From positions 7,440,001 through 7,504,000 of the forward strand of contig NZ_CP065958.1 of NCBI RefSeq assembly GCF_041270065.1: a DNA stretch of 64,000 nt. The letters run 5' to 3'. This stretch comes from Streptomyces fradiae (GTDB lineage Bacteria > Actinomycetota > Actinomycetes > Streptomycetales > Streptomycetaceae). Positions 17,996 to 27,612 of the stretch are shown in pieces. The notes under the pieces were generated by a model, which was not told the origin of the DNA, did no database searches, and saw nothing but the letters and a program-made list of their open reading frames with translations. A program made the position numbers and the translations under genes. How positions within the stretch are numbered: the stretch's first letter is position 1; every line of letters begins with the position of its first letter.

Positions 17996-18965
17996 GAGGC
18001 GACGCCTTCGTACGCGGGGAAGTGACAGGCCGTCGGATGGTCCGCCGGACCGCTGAGCACCGGGCGTTCCTCCCGGCAGCGGTCCCGGGCCCGCGCGCAG
18101 CGCGGCGCGAAGGCGCAGCCCGGCGCGGGGGCGAGCAGGGACGGAGGCGAACCGGGGATCGCCCGCAGCGGGGTGTCGGCCGGGTCGTCGAGCCGGGGCA
18201 GCGAGTCGAGCAGCCCCTGGGTGTAGGGGTGCGCGGGGGCGGCGAACAGGGCGTCCACCGGGGCCTGTTCGACCGCCCGCCCGCCGTACATCACCAGGAC
18301 CTCGTGGGCGACCCGGGCCACCACGCCCAGATCGTGGGTGATGAGCACGACGCCGAGCCCCCGGTCCTGCTGCACCCGGGCGATCAGGTCCAGGATCTGC
18401 GCCTGCACGGTGACGTCGAGCGCGGTGGTCGGCTCGTCCGCGATCAGCAGGTCCGGCTCGCACACAAGCGCCGTCGCGATCATCACGCGCTGCCGCATCC
18501 CGCCGGAGAACTGGTGCGGATACTCGCCGGCCCGCCGCCGCGGCTCGGGGATGCCGACCTCGGCGAGCGCCTCGACGGCCCGCTCGCGGGCCACCCGCCG
18601 CCGTGACCCGAAGTGCACCCGGTGGTGCTCGGCGATCTGCTCGCCGACGGTGTAGTACGGATGGAGGCTGGACAGCGGGTCCTGGAAGACCATCGCCATC
18701 CGCCGGCCGCGCAGCCGGTTCAGCTCCCGCTCGCGCAACCGGGTCAGCTCCTGGCCGTCGAGGACGACCGAGCCGGACACCTCGGCGCCGGTGTGCAGAC
18801 CCATCACCGCCATCGAGGTCACGGACTTGCCGGAGCCCGACTCGCCGACGATCCCGAGGGTCCCTCCGCGCGGCACGTCGAAGGAGAGACCGTCCACGGC
18901 GCGCACCGGCCCGCGCCGGGTCGGGAACACGACCGACAGGTCGCGCACGGACAGCAGCGGCGGCA

Positions 18966-18966
<1 letters not shown>
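17992..18966 (-). CDS. Peptide ABC transporter ATP-binding protein (OppD/DppD type)
   Basis: A 324-residue ATPase that pairs with the next one to power the transporter. Walker [10 protein letters not shown], signature [15 protein letters not shown], Walker [13 protein letters not shown], switch His ITHDLGVVA, and the C-terminal [14 protein letters not shown] cluster. Its ATG overlaps the permease stop by one base (TGATG), and its own stop overlaps the next start, so the operon is tightly coupled. The longer open frame upstream is a shadow of the permease gene. Confidence 0.94.
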
Positions 18967-19957
<991 letters not shown>

Positions 19958-19961
<4 letters not shown>

Positions 19962-20908
19962 GCGCGGCCTCCGCGCGGGTCGAAGACGTCCCGCAGCGCG
20001 TCCCCGAGCAGGGTGAAGGCGAGGACGGTGAGGAAGAGGCAGAGGCTCGGCACCATGAAGTACATCGGGTCGGTGTCGTAGAAGGCGACGCTCTCGGCGA
20101 TCATCTGCCCCCAGGACGGGGTCGGCGGGCGCACCCCGACGCCGAGATAGCTGAGCGCGGCCTCGGTGGCGATCATGCCCGGCACGATCAGGGTGGTGTA
20201 GGCGATGACCGGCCCGGCGACCCCGGGCAGCACGTCCCGGGTGAGCACCCGCCAGGTGGAGGCGCCGCCGACGCGGGCCGCGTCGACGTACTCGCGGTGC
20301 TTGAGCGAGAGGGTCTGGCCGCGCACGATCCGGGCGATGCCGGGCCAGCCGAAGAGGCCGATGACCAGGACCATCAGCAGGATCCGGTTGACGTCCCTGG
20401 CCACCGACATCGCCGCGATCATGAAGATGAGGGAGGGGAAGGACATGGTGAGGTCCATGAGCCGGGAGAGCACGGTGTCGGTGCGGCCGCCGAAGTAGCC
20501 GGCGACGACGCCCGCGGCGACCCCGACGACGACCACGATGGCGGTGGCGGCGAAGGCGATGAGCAGCGAGACCTGCGCGCCGTGCACGACCCGGGCGAAC
20601 AGATCGCGGCCGGTGACGGGTTCGACGCCGAGCCAGTGGTCGGCGGACACCCCGCCGAGCGGCCCGATCGGCAGTCCGCCGAGGTACGGGTCGACGGCCG
20701 CCTTGTCGAACTCGTCGGGGCGCCAGCCGCCGAGCCCGCCGATCAGCGGGGCGCCGGCGGCGAGCACGGCGAAGAGGACGACGACGGCGAGCCCGGCGAG
20801 GGCGGAGGGACGGCGGCGCAGCTCGGCCAGGGCGAGCCGCCAGGGGCTGCCGGCGGCAGCCGGTGGCGGCGCCGCGGTGGCTTCGGGGCGGGTGTCGGTG
20901 GTGGTCAC
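19958..20908 (-). CDS. Peptide ABC transporter permease (OppC/DppC type)
   Basis: A 316-residue permease partner. An Ala/Pro-rich cytoplasmic N-terminus leads to the OppC signature LAELRRRPSALAGLAVV, a periplasmic-side loop with the family element LGVEPVTGRDLFARVVHGAQVS, and helices carrying the EAA loop YVDAARVGGASTWRVLTRDVLPG. It begins 6 bases after the binding-protein gene, and its stop overlaps the next permease start. Confidence 0.94.
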
Positions 20909-20914
20909 GGCGGC

Positions 20915-22678
20915 TCAGCTCCCGCTCTTCGCGGGGTCCTTGAGGCCGATCGTCGCGTAGTCGATCTGCCCGCCGAAGGAGGTGTGGCCGAAGGCGCCGG
21001 CGATGTTGGGGCCGACCAGGAGCGGCATGCGCTCGATGACGACGGGCGCGGTCGGGGCCTTGGCGAGGATCTGTCCGTCGAGCTCCTGCCAGGCCTTGCT
21101 GGCCTGCGTGGCGTCGGTCATCGCGGCGATCTCGTCCATCCGCCGCATCGTGGGCTGGTCGCGGAAGAGGGAGTGGTTGCCGGAGTTGCCCTTCTCCTTG
21201 ATGTAGCGGCCGTCGAAGACGAAGGGCAGGAAGGTGGAGCCGGAGGGGTAGTCGGGGCACCAGCCGGTGTAGACGAGGTCGGTGCGGTTCTTGGTGTCGC
21301 CGATGGTGTCGTAGAAGGCGGAGGGGTCGACGGTCTCGATGACGACCTTGATCCCGGCGCGGCCGAGGGACTCCTGTATCGCCTCGGCGACGCCCTTGTC
21401 GCCGGTGGCGACGGTGAGCCGGGTGGTGAGGCCGTCGGCCTTCCCGGCCTCCTTGAGCAGCTGCTTGGCCTTGGTCACGTCGCCGGTGAGCGGGATCTTC
21501 AGGGTGTCGGGCTGCTTGCCGCCGGTGAAGAGGGAGCCGGGCATGAGCGCGGTGGCCGGGTCGTTGAGGGCCGGGCCGCCGGAGGCGGTGAGGATGGCCT
21601 CGCGGTCGAGGGCGTACTGCACGGCCTGCCTCACCCGCACGTCGTCGAACGGCGCGCGGCCGGTGTGCATCTGCACCATCTCGGTGCAGTTCTTGGACTC
21701 GGCGAGCAGCCGGGCGCGGATGTCGGGCTTGGTGAGCACCTTGGGGGTGGACTCGGGGCGGAGCCCGGCCCAGGGGACGGCGGAGGCGTCGGCGCCCGCG
21801 CCCGCGACGAGCCGGTCGTCCACCTGGCCGCCCTTGAGGCCCATGGTCACGACGATCCGGTCGGGGTAGGCCTTGCGCACCGGGTCGGTGGCGGCGTCCC
21901 AGTGCGGGTTGCGGACCAGGACCAGCCGCTTGTCCCGGGCGTACGACTCGATCTTGTACGGCCCCGAGGAGAACGGGCGGTTGTCGTACTGCGGGCCCTT
22001 GTCCTGGGCGGCCGGCACCGGGGCGAAGGTGGGCAGCACCGTGGCGTAGCGGAACTCGGCGAAGGGCGCGCGGAGTTCGAAGACGATGGTGCGGGCGTCG
22101 GGCGTCTTGATCGACGCGAGGTGCTTGCCGCCGGCCGGGCCCTTGTAGCCCTCGGCGCCGGCGAGGTAGCGGGCCGCGTAGTCGGGGCCGCCGGGCAGGT
22201 CGGGGGAGAAGGACCGCTCGACGTTGTACTTGACGTCCTGCGCGGTGACGGGGGAGCCGTCCTCGTACTTCAGGCCCTGCTTGAGACGGAAGGTCCAGGT
22301 CTTGGCCCCGTTGGACGAGGTGCCCAGGTCCTCGGCGAGGTCGGGGGCCAGCTCGCTGCCCTTGGCGCCGGGTTCGGCCTTGTAGGTGAGCAGGGTGCGG
22401 TAGAGCAGCCGGGTGCCGAAGTCCATGTCGCCCATGACCCAGTTGCGGGCCGGGTCGAGGTGGGTGAAGTCCTGGTTGGACAGCACGTTCAGGGTGCCGC
22501 CCTTCGCCGGGGTGCCGCCGACGACCCGGCCGAGGTTGCCGGTCGCGGGGTTGGTGCCGGACCGGCCCCGGTCCGAGGCGCCGCCGGTGCCGGAGCCGGA
22601 ACAGGCGGTGGCGGTGGTGCCGAGCGCGAGGGCCGTCAACAGGGCCGCGGCGAGGGTGATGCGAGGGTGCTTGTCCAT
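20915..22678 (-). CDS. Peptide ABC transporter substrate-binding lipoprotein
   Basis: A 587-residue family 5 solute-binding protein, first gene of the A-C-B-D-F operon. The ATG at 22678 is preferred over the GTG three codons earlier because GGAAG lies 8 bases upstream of it. The signal peptide ends TATAC (Cys26 modified; a slightly atypical lipobox with Ala at -3). Family landmarks are GGTLNVLSNQDFTHLDPARNW, LLYRTLLTY, LAEDLGTSSNGAKTWTFRLKQGLKYEDGSPVTAQDVKYNVERS and YALDREAIL. The ligand could be peptides or other small amines. The divergent aldehyde dehydrogenase hints at an imported compound that yields an aldehyde, but this is inference. Confidence 0.93.
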   Translation of the reverse strand: MDKHPRITLAAALLTALALGTTATACSGSGTGGASDRGRSGTNPATGNLGRVVGGTPAKGGTLNVLSNQDFTHLDPARNWVMGDMDFGTRLLYRTLLTYKAEPGAKGSELAPDLAEDLGTSSNGAKTWTFRLKQGLKYEDGSPVTAQDVKYNVERSFSPDLPGGPDYAARYLAGAEGYKGPAGGKHLASIKTPDARTIVFELRAPFAEFRYATVLPTFAPVPAAQDKGPQYDNRPFSSGPYKIESYARDKRLVLVRNPHWDAATDPVRKAYPDRIVVTMGLKGGQVDDRLVAGAGADASAVPWAGLRPESTPKVLTKPDIRARLLAESKNCTEMVQMHTGRAPFDDVRVRQAVQYALDREAILTASGGPALNDPATALMPGSLFTGGKQPDTLKIPLTGDVTKAKQLLKEAGKADGLTTRLTVATGDKGVAEAIQESLGRAGIKVVIETVDPSAFYDTIGDTKNRTDLVYTGWCPDYPSGSTFLPFVFDGRYIKEKGNSGNHSLFRDQPTMRRMDEIAAMTDATQASKAWQELDGQILAKAPTAPVVIERMPLLVGPNIAGAFGHTSFGGQIDYATIGLKDPAKSGS

Positions 22679-22712
22679 CAGGGTCACTTCCGGGTGGGGA
22701 GTTCAAGCAGAA

Positions 22713-22739
22713 AATGTGACCCGTAAAATAGTAATGTGA
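22713..22739. promoter_or_regulatory. Repeated AATGTGA motifs in the peptide-ABC/ALDH divergent promoter region
   Basis: Two AATGTGA heptamers at 22713-22719 and 22733-22739 start 20 bases apart, about two helical turns, inside an unusually AT-rich patch (about 22705-22750). Placement between divergent genes suggests a regulator binding site controlling both. Confidence 0.5.
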
Positions 22740-22802
22740 AATTGTACTGCGCAAGCCCTTGGACATGACCAAGCCCTCGCACCCCCGGAGAAGGTTCGCC
22801 GC

Positions 22803-24161
22803 ATGAGCGTCATCTCGCGCAATCCCGCAGACCCGTCCGACGTCCTCGTCGAACTCCCCGCCCCCGGCGCCCGGTTCACCGCCGAGGCGGTCGAACGGGC
22901 CCGCGCCGCACAGCCCGGATGGCTGCTCGGCGGGGCCGCCGCCCGCTCCGCCGCCCTCACCGCCGTCGCCGCCGCCGTCGAGGCCGCGAGTGCCGAACTC
23001 GCCGCGCTCGCCGTACGGGAGGTGGGCAAGCCGGCCGCCGAGGCGCGCGCCGAACTCGCCCGTACCGTCGCCGTCTGGCGCTACTACGCGCAGGCGCCCT
23101 ACGAGCCCACCGGCGCCGTCCACGAGACCGCCACCGGCCCCGGACTGCTGCTCACCCGCCGCCGCCCGCACGGCGTCGCCGGCCTGATCACCCCCTGGAA
23201 CTTCCCCTTCGCCATCCCCAGTTGGAAGGCCGCCCCGGCCCTCGCCGCCGGCAACGCGGTGGTCCTCAAGCCCGCTCCCGAGGCCACCGCCTGCGCCCTC
23301 CGCCTCGCCGAACTCGTCCAAGGCGCCCTGCCGGAAGGGGTGTTCACCGTCCTGCCCGGCGGGGCCGCCGAGGGCGGGGCCCTGGTCGGCGCGGCCGACG
23401 CGGTCTCCTTCACCGGCTCCACCGGCGTCGGCCGCGAGGTCGTCCGCGCCGCCACCGCCCGGGGCGTCCCGGTGCAGGCCGAGACCGGCGGACTCAACGC
23501 GGCGATCGTGCTGCCCGACGCCGACACCGAGCGGGCCGCCGCGCACATCGCCGCCGCCGTCGCCGGATACGCCGGCCAGAAGTGCACCGCCACCAGCCGG
23601 GTCATCGCCGTCGGCGCGGCCCTGGACCCGCTGCGCGAGGCCCTCGCCGAGGCCCTGCGGGCCCTCCCGGTCGGCGACCCCGCAGAGGAGACCACCGTCT
23701 GCGGCCCGCTGATCGGCGAAGCCGCCCGCGAGGCCGTCACCGACGCCTGGCAGGGCCTCTCCGTGCTCGCCGGCGGCACCGTCCCCGACCGGCCCGGCTG
23801 GTACGCGGCGCCCACCCTCGTGGAGAAGGCCCCGCCCGGCCACTGGCTGCTCACCGAGGAGGTCTTCGGCCCGGTCGCCGCCCTGCTGCCGGCCCGTGAC
23901 CTCGACGAGGCGGTGCGGATCGGCAACGGCACCCGCTACGGCCTGGTCACCTCCGTGCACACCGCCGGCCTCGGCGCCGCCCTGGACTCCCTCGACCGGC
24001 TCGACACCGGCATGATCCGGATCAACGCCCCCACCACCGGCGTCGACTTCCACCTGCCGTTCGGCGGCGCCAAGGCCTCCGGCTCCGGCCCGCGCGAACA
24101 GGGCAGGGCCGCGCTCGACTTCTACACCTCCTCCCGGACCTACACCCTCACGCCCGGCTGA
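22803..24161 (+). CDS. NAD(P)-dependent aldehyde dehydrogenase
   Basis: A 452-residue oxidoreductase of the ALDH superfamily that oxidises an aldehyde to the acid. Landmarks: TPWNFPFAIPSWKAAPALAAGN (cofactor and oxyanion Asn), KPAPEAT, the Rossmann loop FTGSTGVGREV, general base Glu227 in QAETGGLN, catalytic Cys261 in GQKCTATSR, and EEVFGPVAALLPA. It is close to succinate-semialdehyde, benzaldehyde and 2,5-dioxovalerate dehydrogenases in pattern. It is transcribed away from the peptide/amine ABC operon, with 124 bp between them, so it may act on a product of the imported substrate. The substrate cannot be assigned. Confidence 0.93.
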   Translation: MSVISRNPADPSDVLVELPAPGARFTAEAVERARAAQPGWLLGGAAARSAALTAVAAAVEAASAELAALAVREVGKPAAEARAELARTVAVWRYYAQAPYEPTGAVHETATGPGLLLTRRRPHGVAGLITPWNFPFAIPSWKAAPALAAGNAVVLKPAPEATACALRLAELVQGALPEGVFTVLPGGAAEGGALVGAADAVSFTGSTGVGREVVRAATARGVPVQAETGGLNAAIVLPDADTERAAAHIAAAVAGYAGQKCTATSRVIAVGAALDPLREALAEALRALPVGDPAEETTVCGPLIGEAAREAVTDAWQGLSVLAGGTVPDRPGWYAAPTLVEKAPPGHWLLTEEVFGPVAALLPARDLDEAVRIGNGTRYGLVTSVHTAGLGAALDSLDRLDTGMIRINAPTTGVDFHLPFGGAKASGSGPREQGRAALDFYTSSRTYTLTPG

Positions 24162-24269
24162 CCGGACCGACTCCGGGGGTGCGCGGGCGCGCGGGCGTGC
24201 GCGGCGGGGGTCCACGCGGTCGAATGGGGTGCGGGCCCCGCGGCGGGACCCACGGCGGAAGGGCAGGAC

Positions 24270-25142
24270 ATGAGCGAGCTCATCGCGGTGACCGGGGCCA
24301 CCGGGCGGATCGGCCGGCGGGTGGTGCGCCGGCTGGCCGAGGCGGGGGCGACCGTCCGCGCCCTGGGGCGCGACCCGGAGAAGCTGGCCGCCCTGGCCAC
24401 CGGCGACACCCGGGCCGCGTCCTACGCCGACGCCGGCGCGATGGAGGCCGCGCTGGACGGCGCGGCCACGCTCTTCCTGGTCTCCGCCCACGAGGCGCCG
24501 GGCCGGGTCCGGCTGCACGCCGGCGCCGTGGACGCCGCCGTGGCCGCCGGGGTGCGGCGGATCGTCTACCTCTCGTACCTCAACGCCGCACCCCACGCGA
24601 CCTTCACCTACGCCCGCGACCACTGGCACACCGAACAGCACATCCGCTCCACCGGCCTTGCCTTCACCTTCCTGCGCGACAGCACCTACCAGGCCGACCT
24701 GGCCGCGATGACCTCGCCCGAGGGCGTGCTGCGCGGACCCGCCGGGGGCGGCCGGGTGGGTGCCGTCGCCCATGACGACATCGCCGACTCGGCCGCCGCG
24801 GTGCTGCTCGACTCCGGCGGCGGCCATGACGGCGCCACGTACGACATGACCGGCCCCGAGGCGCTGAGCTTCGCGGAGATCGCCGCCGCGCTCACCCTGG
24901 CCAGTGGACGCCCGGTCACCTATGTGCCCGAGACCCGGGAGGAGGCCTACGCCTCGCGGGCGGTCTACGAGGCGCCCGACTGGGAGGTCGAGGGCTGGGT
25001 CACCTCGTACGAGGCGGTGGCGGCGGGCGAGATGGCCGACGTCTCCGACGACGTGCGCACCCTGACCGGGCACTCGCCGCAGGCCTTCGCCGACTTCCTC
25101 GCGACCCACCCGGAGTGCTACCGGCATCTGCTCCCGCACTGA
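24270..25142 (+). CDS. NmrA-like NAD(P)-binding oxidoreductase (QorB-like)
   Basis: A 290-residue atypical short-chain dehydrogenase. The nucleotide motif GATGRIGRRVVRRL lies at about 9-22 and RALGRDPEKL follows. YLSYLNAAPHATFTYARDHWHTEQHIRSTGLAFTFLRDSTY matches NmrA/quinone-reductase-2 proteins, which lack the canonical Tyr-x-x-x-Lys pair. It may bind NADP as a redox sensor or reduce a quinone. The start at ATG 24270 follows GGAAGGGCAGGAC. It has no operon partner. Confidence 0.88.
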   Translation: MSELIAVTGATGRIGRRVVRRLAEAGATVRALGRDPEKLAALATGDTRAASYADAGAMEAALDGAATLFLVSAHEAPGRVRLHAGAVDAAVAAGVRRIVYLSYLNAAPHATFTYARDHWHTEQHIRSTGLAFTFLRDSTYQADLAAMTSPEGVLRGPAGGGRVGAVAHDDIADSAAAVLLDSGGGHDGATYDMTGPEALSFAEIAAALTLASGRPVTYVPETREEAYASRAVYEAPDWEVEGWVTSYEAVAAGEMADVSDDVRTLTGHSPQAFADFLATHPECYRHLLPH

Positions 25143-25191
25143 CGGCGAGGCCGTGACCGAAGAGATTCGCTCATGTGTTCGGTTTCTGGTC

Positions 25192-25197
25192 TAGGCT
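25192..25197 (+). promoter_or_regulatory. -10 element of the leaderless AlkB-like gene
   Basis: TAGGCT ends 7 bases before the ATG at 25204, and there is no Shine-Dalgarno sequence, so transcription should begin at or within a base of the start codon. Confidence 0.6.
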
Positions 25198-25203
25198 GTA
25201 GCC

Positions 25204-25851
25204 ATGACCACGGCACGACCCGACATCCCCGGACTCCAGGGCTCCCTCTTCGACCAGGGCGCCGAGATCGGACCCGGCCCCCTCACGGGCCTCCGGCGCA
25301 CCGTGCTCGGCGCCGGCGCCTGGGTCGACCATCTGCCCGGCTGGCTGCACGGCGCCGACGCGCTCTTCGAGGAGCTGGCCGCCGGAGTGCCCTGGCAGGC
25401 CGAGGAGCGCCGGATGTACGAGAACGTGGTCGCTGTCCCGCGCCTGCTGGCCCACTACCGGGAGGGCGCCCCGCTGCCGCACCCCGCGCTGGCCGAGGCC
25501 CGCGACGCGCTCGGCGCCCACTACGCCCGCGAGCTGGGGGAGCCCTTCGCCACCGCCGGGCTCTGTCTCTACCGCGACGGCCGGGACAGCGTCGCCTGGC
25601 ACGGCGACCGCACCGGACGGTCCGCCACCCAGGACACGATGGTGGCCATCCTCGCCCTCGGCGACCCGCGCGACCTGGTGTTCCGCCCGCGCGGCGGAGG
25701 GCCGGTGGCCCTGCGGCTGCCGTCCGGGCACGGCGACCTGCTCGTCATGGGCGGTTCCTGCCAGCGCACCTGGGAGCACGCCGTACCGAAGACCACGCGG
25801 GCCGTCGGCCCCCGGATCAGCGTGCAGTTCCGGCCGCGCGGAGTGCGCTGA
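25204..25851 (+). CDS. AlkB-like 2-oxoglutarate/Fe(II) dioxygenase
   Basis: A 215-residue protein of the AlkB family, which removes alkyl groups from nucleic-acid bases or from protein side chains by oxidation. The Fe ligands are visible as His133-x-Asp135 (AWHGD) and His192 (WEHAVPK), and the 2-oxoglutarate-binding arginines are Arg204 and Arg210 (RISVQFRPR). The substrate-lid region RMYENVVAVPRL fits the AlkB2/3-like bacterial group. The message appears leaderless. No LexA-type box was recognised, so induction by damage is unproven. Confidence 0.9.
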   Translation: MTTARPDIPGLQGSLFDQGAEIGPGPLTGLRRTVLGAGAWVDHLPGWLHGADALFEELAAGVPWQAEERRMYENVVAVPRLLAHYREGAPLPHPALAEARDALGAHYARELGEPFATAGLCLYRDGRDSVAWHGDRTGRSATQDTMVAILALGDPRDLVFRPRGGGPVALRLPSGHGDLLVMGGSCQRTWEHAVPKTTRAVGPRISVQFRPRGVR

Positions 25852-25912
25852 CCCCGCGCCCGGCGGGGCGGGGCTCGCGGGGACCTCAGCCCCGGTCCTC
25901 GGTCCTCGGTCG

Positions 25913-26338
25913 TCAGTCCTCGCCGAAGCCGCGGTAGGTCCCGTCGCCCTCGTCGGCCGTGTCCGCGAACTCGGCGAAGTCCATGTTGGCGAGCGAGAGG
26001 TTCGCCGAGACGTCGGGGAACCAGCGCACCGGCACCCGGAAGGTCCGCCCCGGCTCGTCGGCTAGGTCCACCGCGAGCAGCGGGTGTTCCGGATCGGCCA
26101 GCGCGGCCGCGTCCGCGAGGAACACGTAGTGGATCCGCTCTCCCTCCGGCGCGGCCGAGTCCCAGGCGACCAGCTCCGCCACGCGCGCGTCGGCGAACCG
26201 CCGTTCGGCCACGCAGGTGGCGTGCGGGTACGCGTCCACGGCGTCGAGCGCGGCGCGGACCGCCTCCCAGGTCGGCTCGTCGGCGAAGTCCGTACGCAGC
26301 ACGAGCGAGGTCAGATCGGCGGGTTCGGGAAGCGACAT
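25913..26338 (-). CDS. DUF6924-like small protein
   Basis: A 141-residue cytoplasmic acidic protein. The start is set at MSLPEPADL (26338) with GAGGA about 9 bases upstream; the frame extends 16 codons further without support. Recognisable elements are LVLRTDFADEPTWEAVRAAL and the C-terminal VPVRWFPDVSANLSLANMDFAEFAD, which resemble a conserved actinobacterial family of unknown function that I recall as DUF6924. It is convergent with the AlkB-like gene and divergent from the LacI regulator. Confidence 0.78.
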   Translation of the reverse strand: MSLPEPADLTSLVLRTDFADEPTWEAVRAALDAVDAYPHATCVAERRFADARVAELVAWDSAAPEGERIHYVFLADAAALADPEHPLLAVDLADEPGRTFRVPVRWFPDVSANLSLANMDFAEFADTADEGDGTYRGFGED

Positions 26339-26386
26339 GACCAAGATCCTCTCATTTCGAACGCCCGAGCGGTCCTGACGCAGCAA

Positions 26387-26401
26387 CGCAATTCTTTTGC
26401 G
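26387..26401. promoter_or_regulatory. Candidate LacI-family operator in front of the regulator gene
   Basis: CGCAA-TTCTT-TTGCG is an inverted repeat with perfect 5-base arms, 23 bases before the regulator's ATG. The downstream sequence repeats TTGCGCT twice (26406-26423). LacI-type proteins normally control their own genes through such palindromes. Confidence 0.55.
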
Positions 26402-26424
26402 GGATTTGCGCTAGCCTTGCGCTC

Positions 26425-27435
26425 ATGACGCGACGACTTGCTCAGGTTGCCAAGAAGGTGGGGGTCAGCGAGGCCACCGTCAGCCGGGTGCTCAACGGCA
26501 AGCCCGGGGTCTCCGAGGCGACACGGCAGTCCGTCCTCACCGCGCTCGACGTGCTCGGCTACGAGCGGCCCACCCAGCTGCGCGGCGAGCGCGCCCGGCT
26601 CGTCGGCCTGGTCCTGCCCGAGCTGCAGAACCCGATCTTCCCGGCCTTCGCCGAGGTCATCGGCGGGGCCCTGGCCCAGCAGGGCCTCACCCCGGTGCTC
26701 TGCACCCAGACCAAGGGCGGCGTCTCGGAGGCCGACTACGTGGACCTGCTGCTCCAGCAGCAGGTCTCCGGCGTGGTGTTCGCCGGCGGTCTCTTCGCCC
26801 AGGCCGACGCCCCGCACGAGCACTACCGGCGGCTGGCCGAGCGCAAGATCCCGGTGGTCCTGGTCAACGCCCCCATCGAGGGGCTCGACTTCCCCTGTGT
26901 GTCCTGCGACGACGCCGTCGCGGTCGAGCAGGCCTGGCGCCATCTCGCCTCGCTCGGGCACGAGCGGATCGGCCTGGTGCTCGGCCCGGCCGACCACGTG
27001 CCCTCCCGGCGCAAGCTCGAAGCGGCGTACGGCGCTTCGCGGGCGGCGGGCCGTGAGCTCGCCGAGGAGTTCGTCGAGCGCTCGATGTTCTCCCTGGAGG
27101 GCGGACAGGCCGCCGCCGGACGTCTGTTGGAGCGCGGCGTGACCGGGATCGTGTGCGCGAGCGACCCGCTCGCGCTCGGCGCGATCCGGGCCGCGCGCCG
27201 GCGCGGGCTCGCCGTCCCCGGCGAGGTCTCGGTCGTCGGCTTCGACGACTCCGCCTTCATGAACTGCACCGAGCCGCCGCTCTCCACGGTCCGCCAGCCC
27301 ATCGAGGCGATGGGCCGGGCCGCCGTCGAGCTGCTGTGCGCCCAGATCCAGGGCAGCCAGACCCACTCCGGCGAGCTGCTCTTCGAGCCGGAGCTGGTGG
27401 TGCGCGGCTCGACCGCGCCGCCGCCGCTCGGCTGA
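26425..27435 (+). CDS. LacI-family transcriptional repressor of the glucan locus
   Basis: A 336-residue LacI/GalR repressor. The N-terminal HTH is LAQVAKKVGVSEATVSRVLNG with the hinge helix near VLTALDVLGYERP, followed by a periplasmic-binding-protein-like sensor domain (LVGLVLPELQNPIFPAF ... GFDDSAFMNCTEPPLSTVRQP). A -10 TAGCCT (26412-26417) lies 7 bases before ATG and no ribosome site is present, so the message should be leaderless. A strong intrinsic terminator follows. It heads the GH87/CUT1/GH13 gene set, and its likely role is repressing those genes until a small alpha-glucan oligosaccharide binds. Confidence 0.92.
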   Translation: MTRRLAQVAKKVGVSEATVSRVLNGKPGVSEATRQSVLTALDVLGYERPTQLRGERARLVGLVLPELQNPIFPAFAEVIGGALAQQGLTPVLCTQTKGGVSEADYVDLLLQQQVSGVVFAGGLFAQADAPHEHYRRLAERKIPVVLVNAPIEGLDFPCVSCDDAVAVEQAWRHLASLGHERIGLVLGPADHVPSRRKLEAAYGASRAAGRELAEEFVERSMFSLEGGQAAAGRLLERGVTGIVCASDPLALGAIRAARRRGLAVPGEVSVVGFDDSAFMNCTEPPLSTVRQPIEAMGRAAVELLCAQIQGSQTHSGELLFEPELVVRGSTAPPPLG

Positions 27436-27461
27436 TCCGCCGTCCCCGGCCGCTCGCCCGG

Positions 27462-27498
27462 CGCCCCGCTCCCTTCCGGAGCGGGGCGTCTTTTTTCT
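27462..27498 (+). terminator. Intrinsic terminator with U-tract after the LacI gene
   Basis: A perfect 11-bp stem (27462-27472 with 27478-27488), 5-base loop, followed directly by TCTTTTTTCT. This is the only classical U-tract terminator I noticed in the window. Confidence 0.9.
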
Positions 27499-27556
27499 TG
27501 TCCCGGTCTTGTCCGGGGGCGTAGACGACTCGACAGTCCTCTGGAACTCTCTGAGC

Positions 27557-27576
27557 GTTCATTGCAAGGAATGAAC
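27557..27576. promoter_or_regulatory. Candidate operator upstream of the GH87 glucanase
   Basis: GTTCATT-GCAAGG-AATGAAC is a 20-base inverted repeat with perfect 7-base arms, 36 bases before the glucanase ATG. It contains a TTGCAA core reminiscent of the TTGC motifs at the LacI promoter, and is a good candidate for binding by the adjacent LacI protein. Confidence 0.6.
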
Positions 27577-27612
27577 AGCATCGTGTTTCCCGTAGACGAG
27601 ATCGAGGAACTG

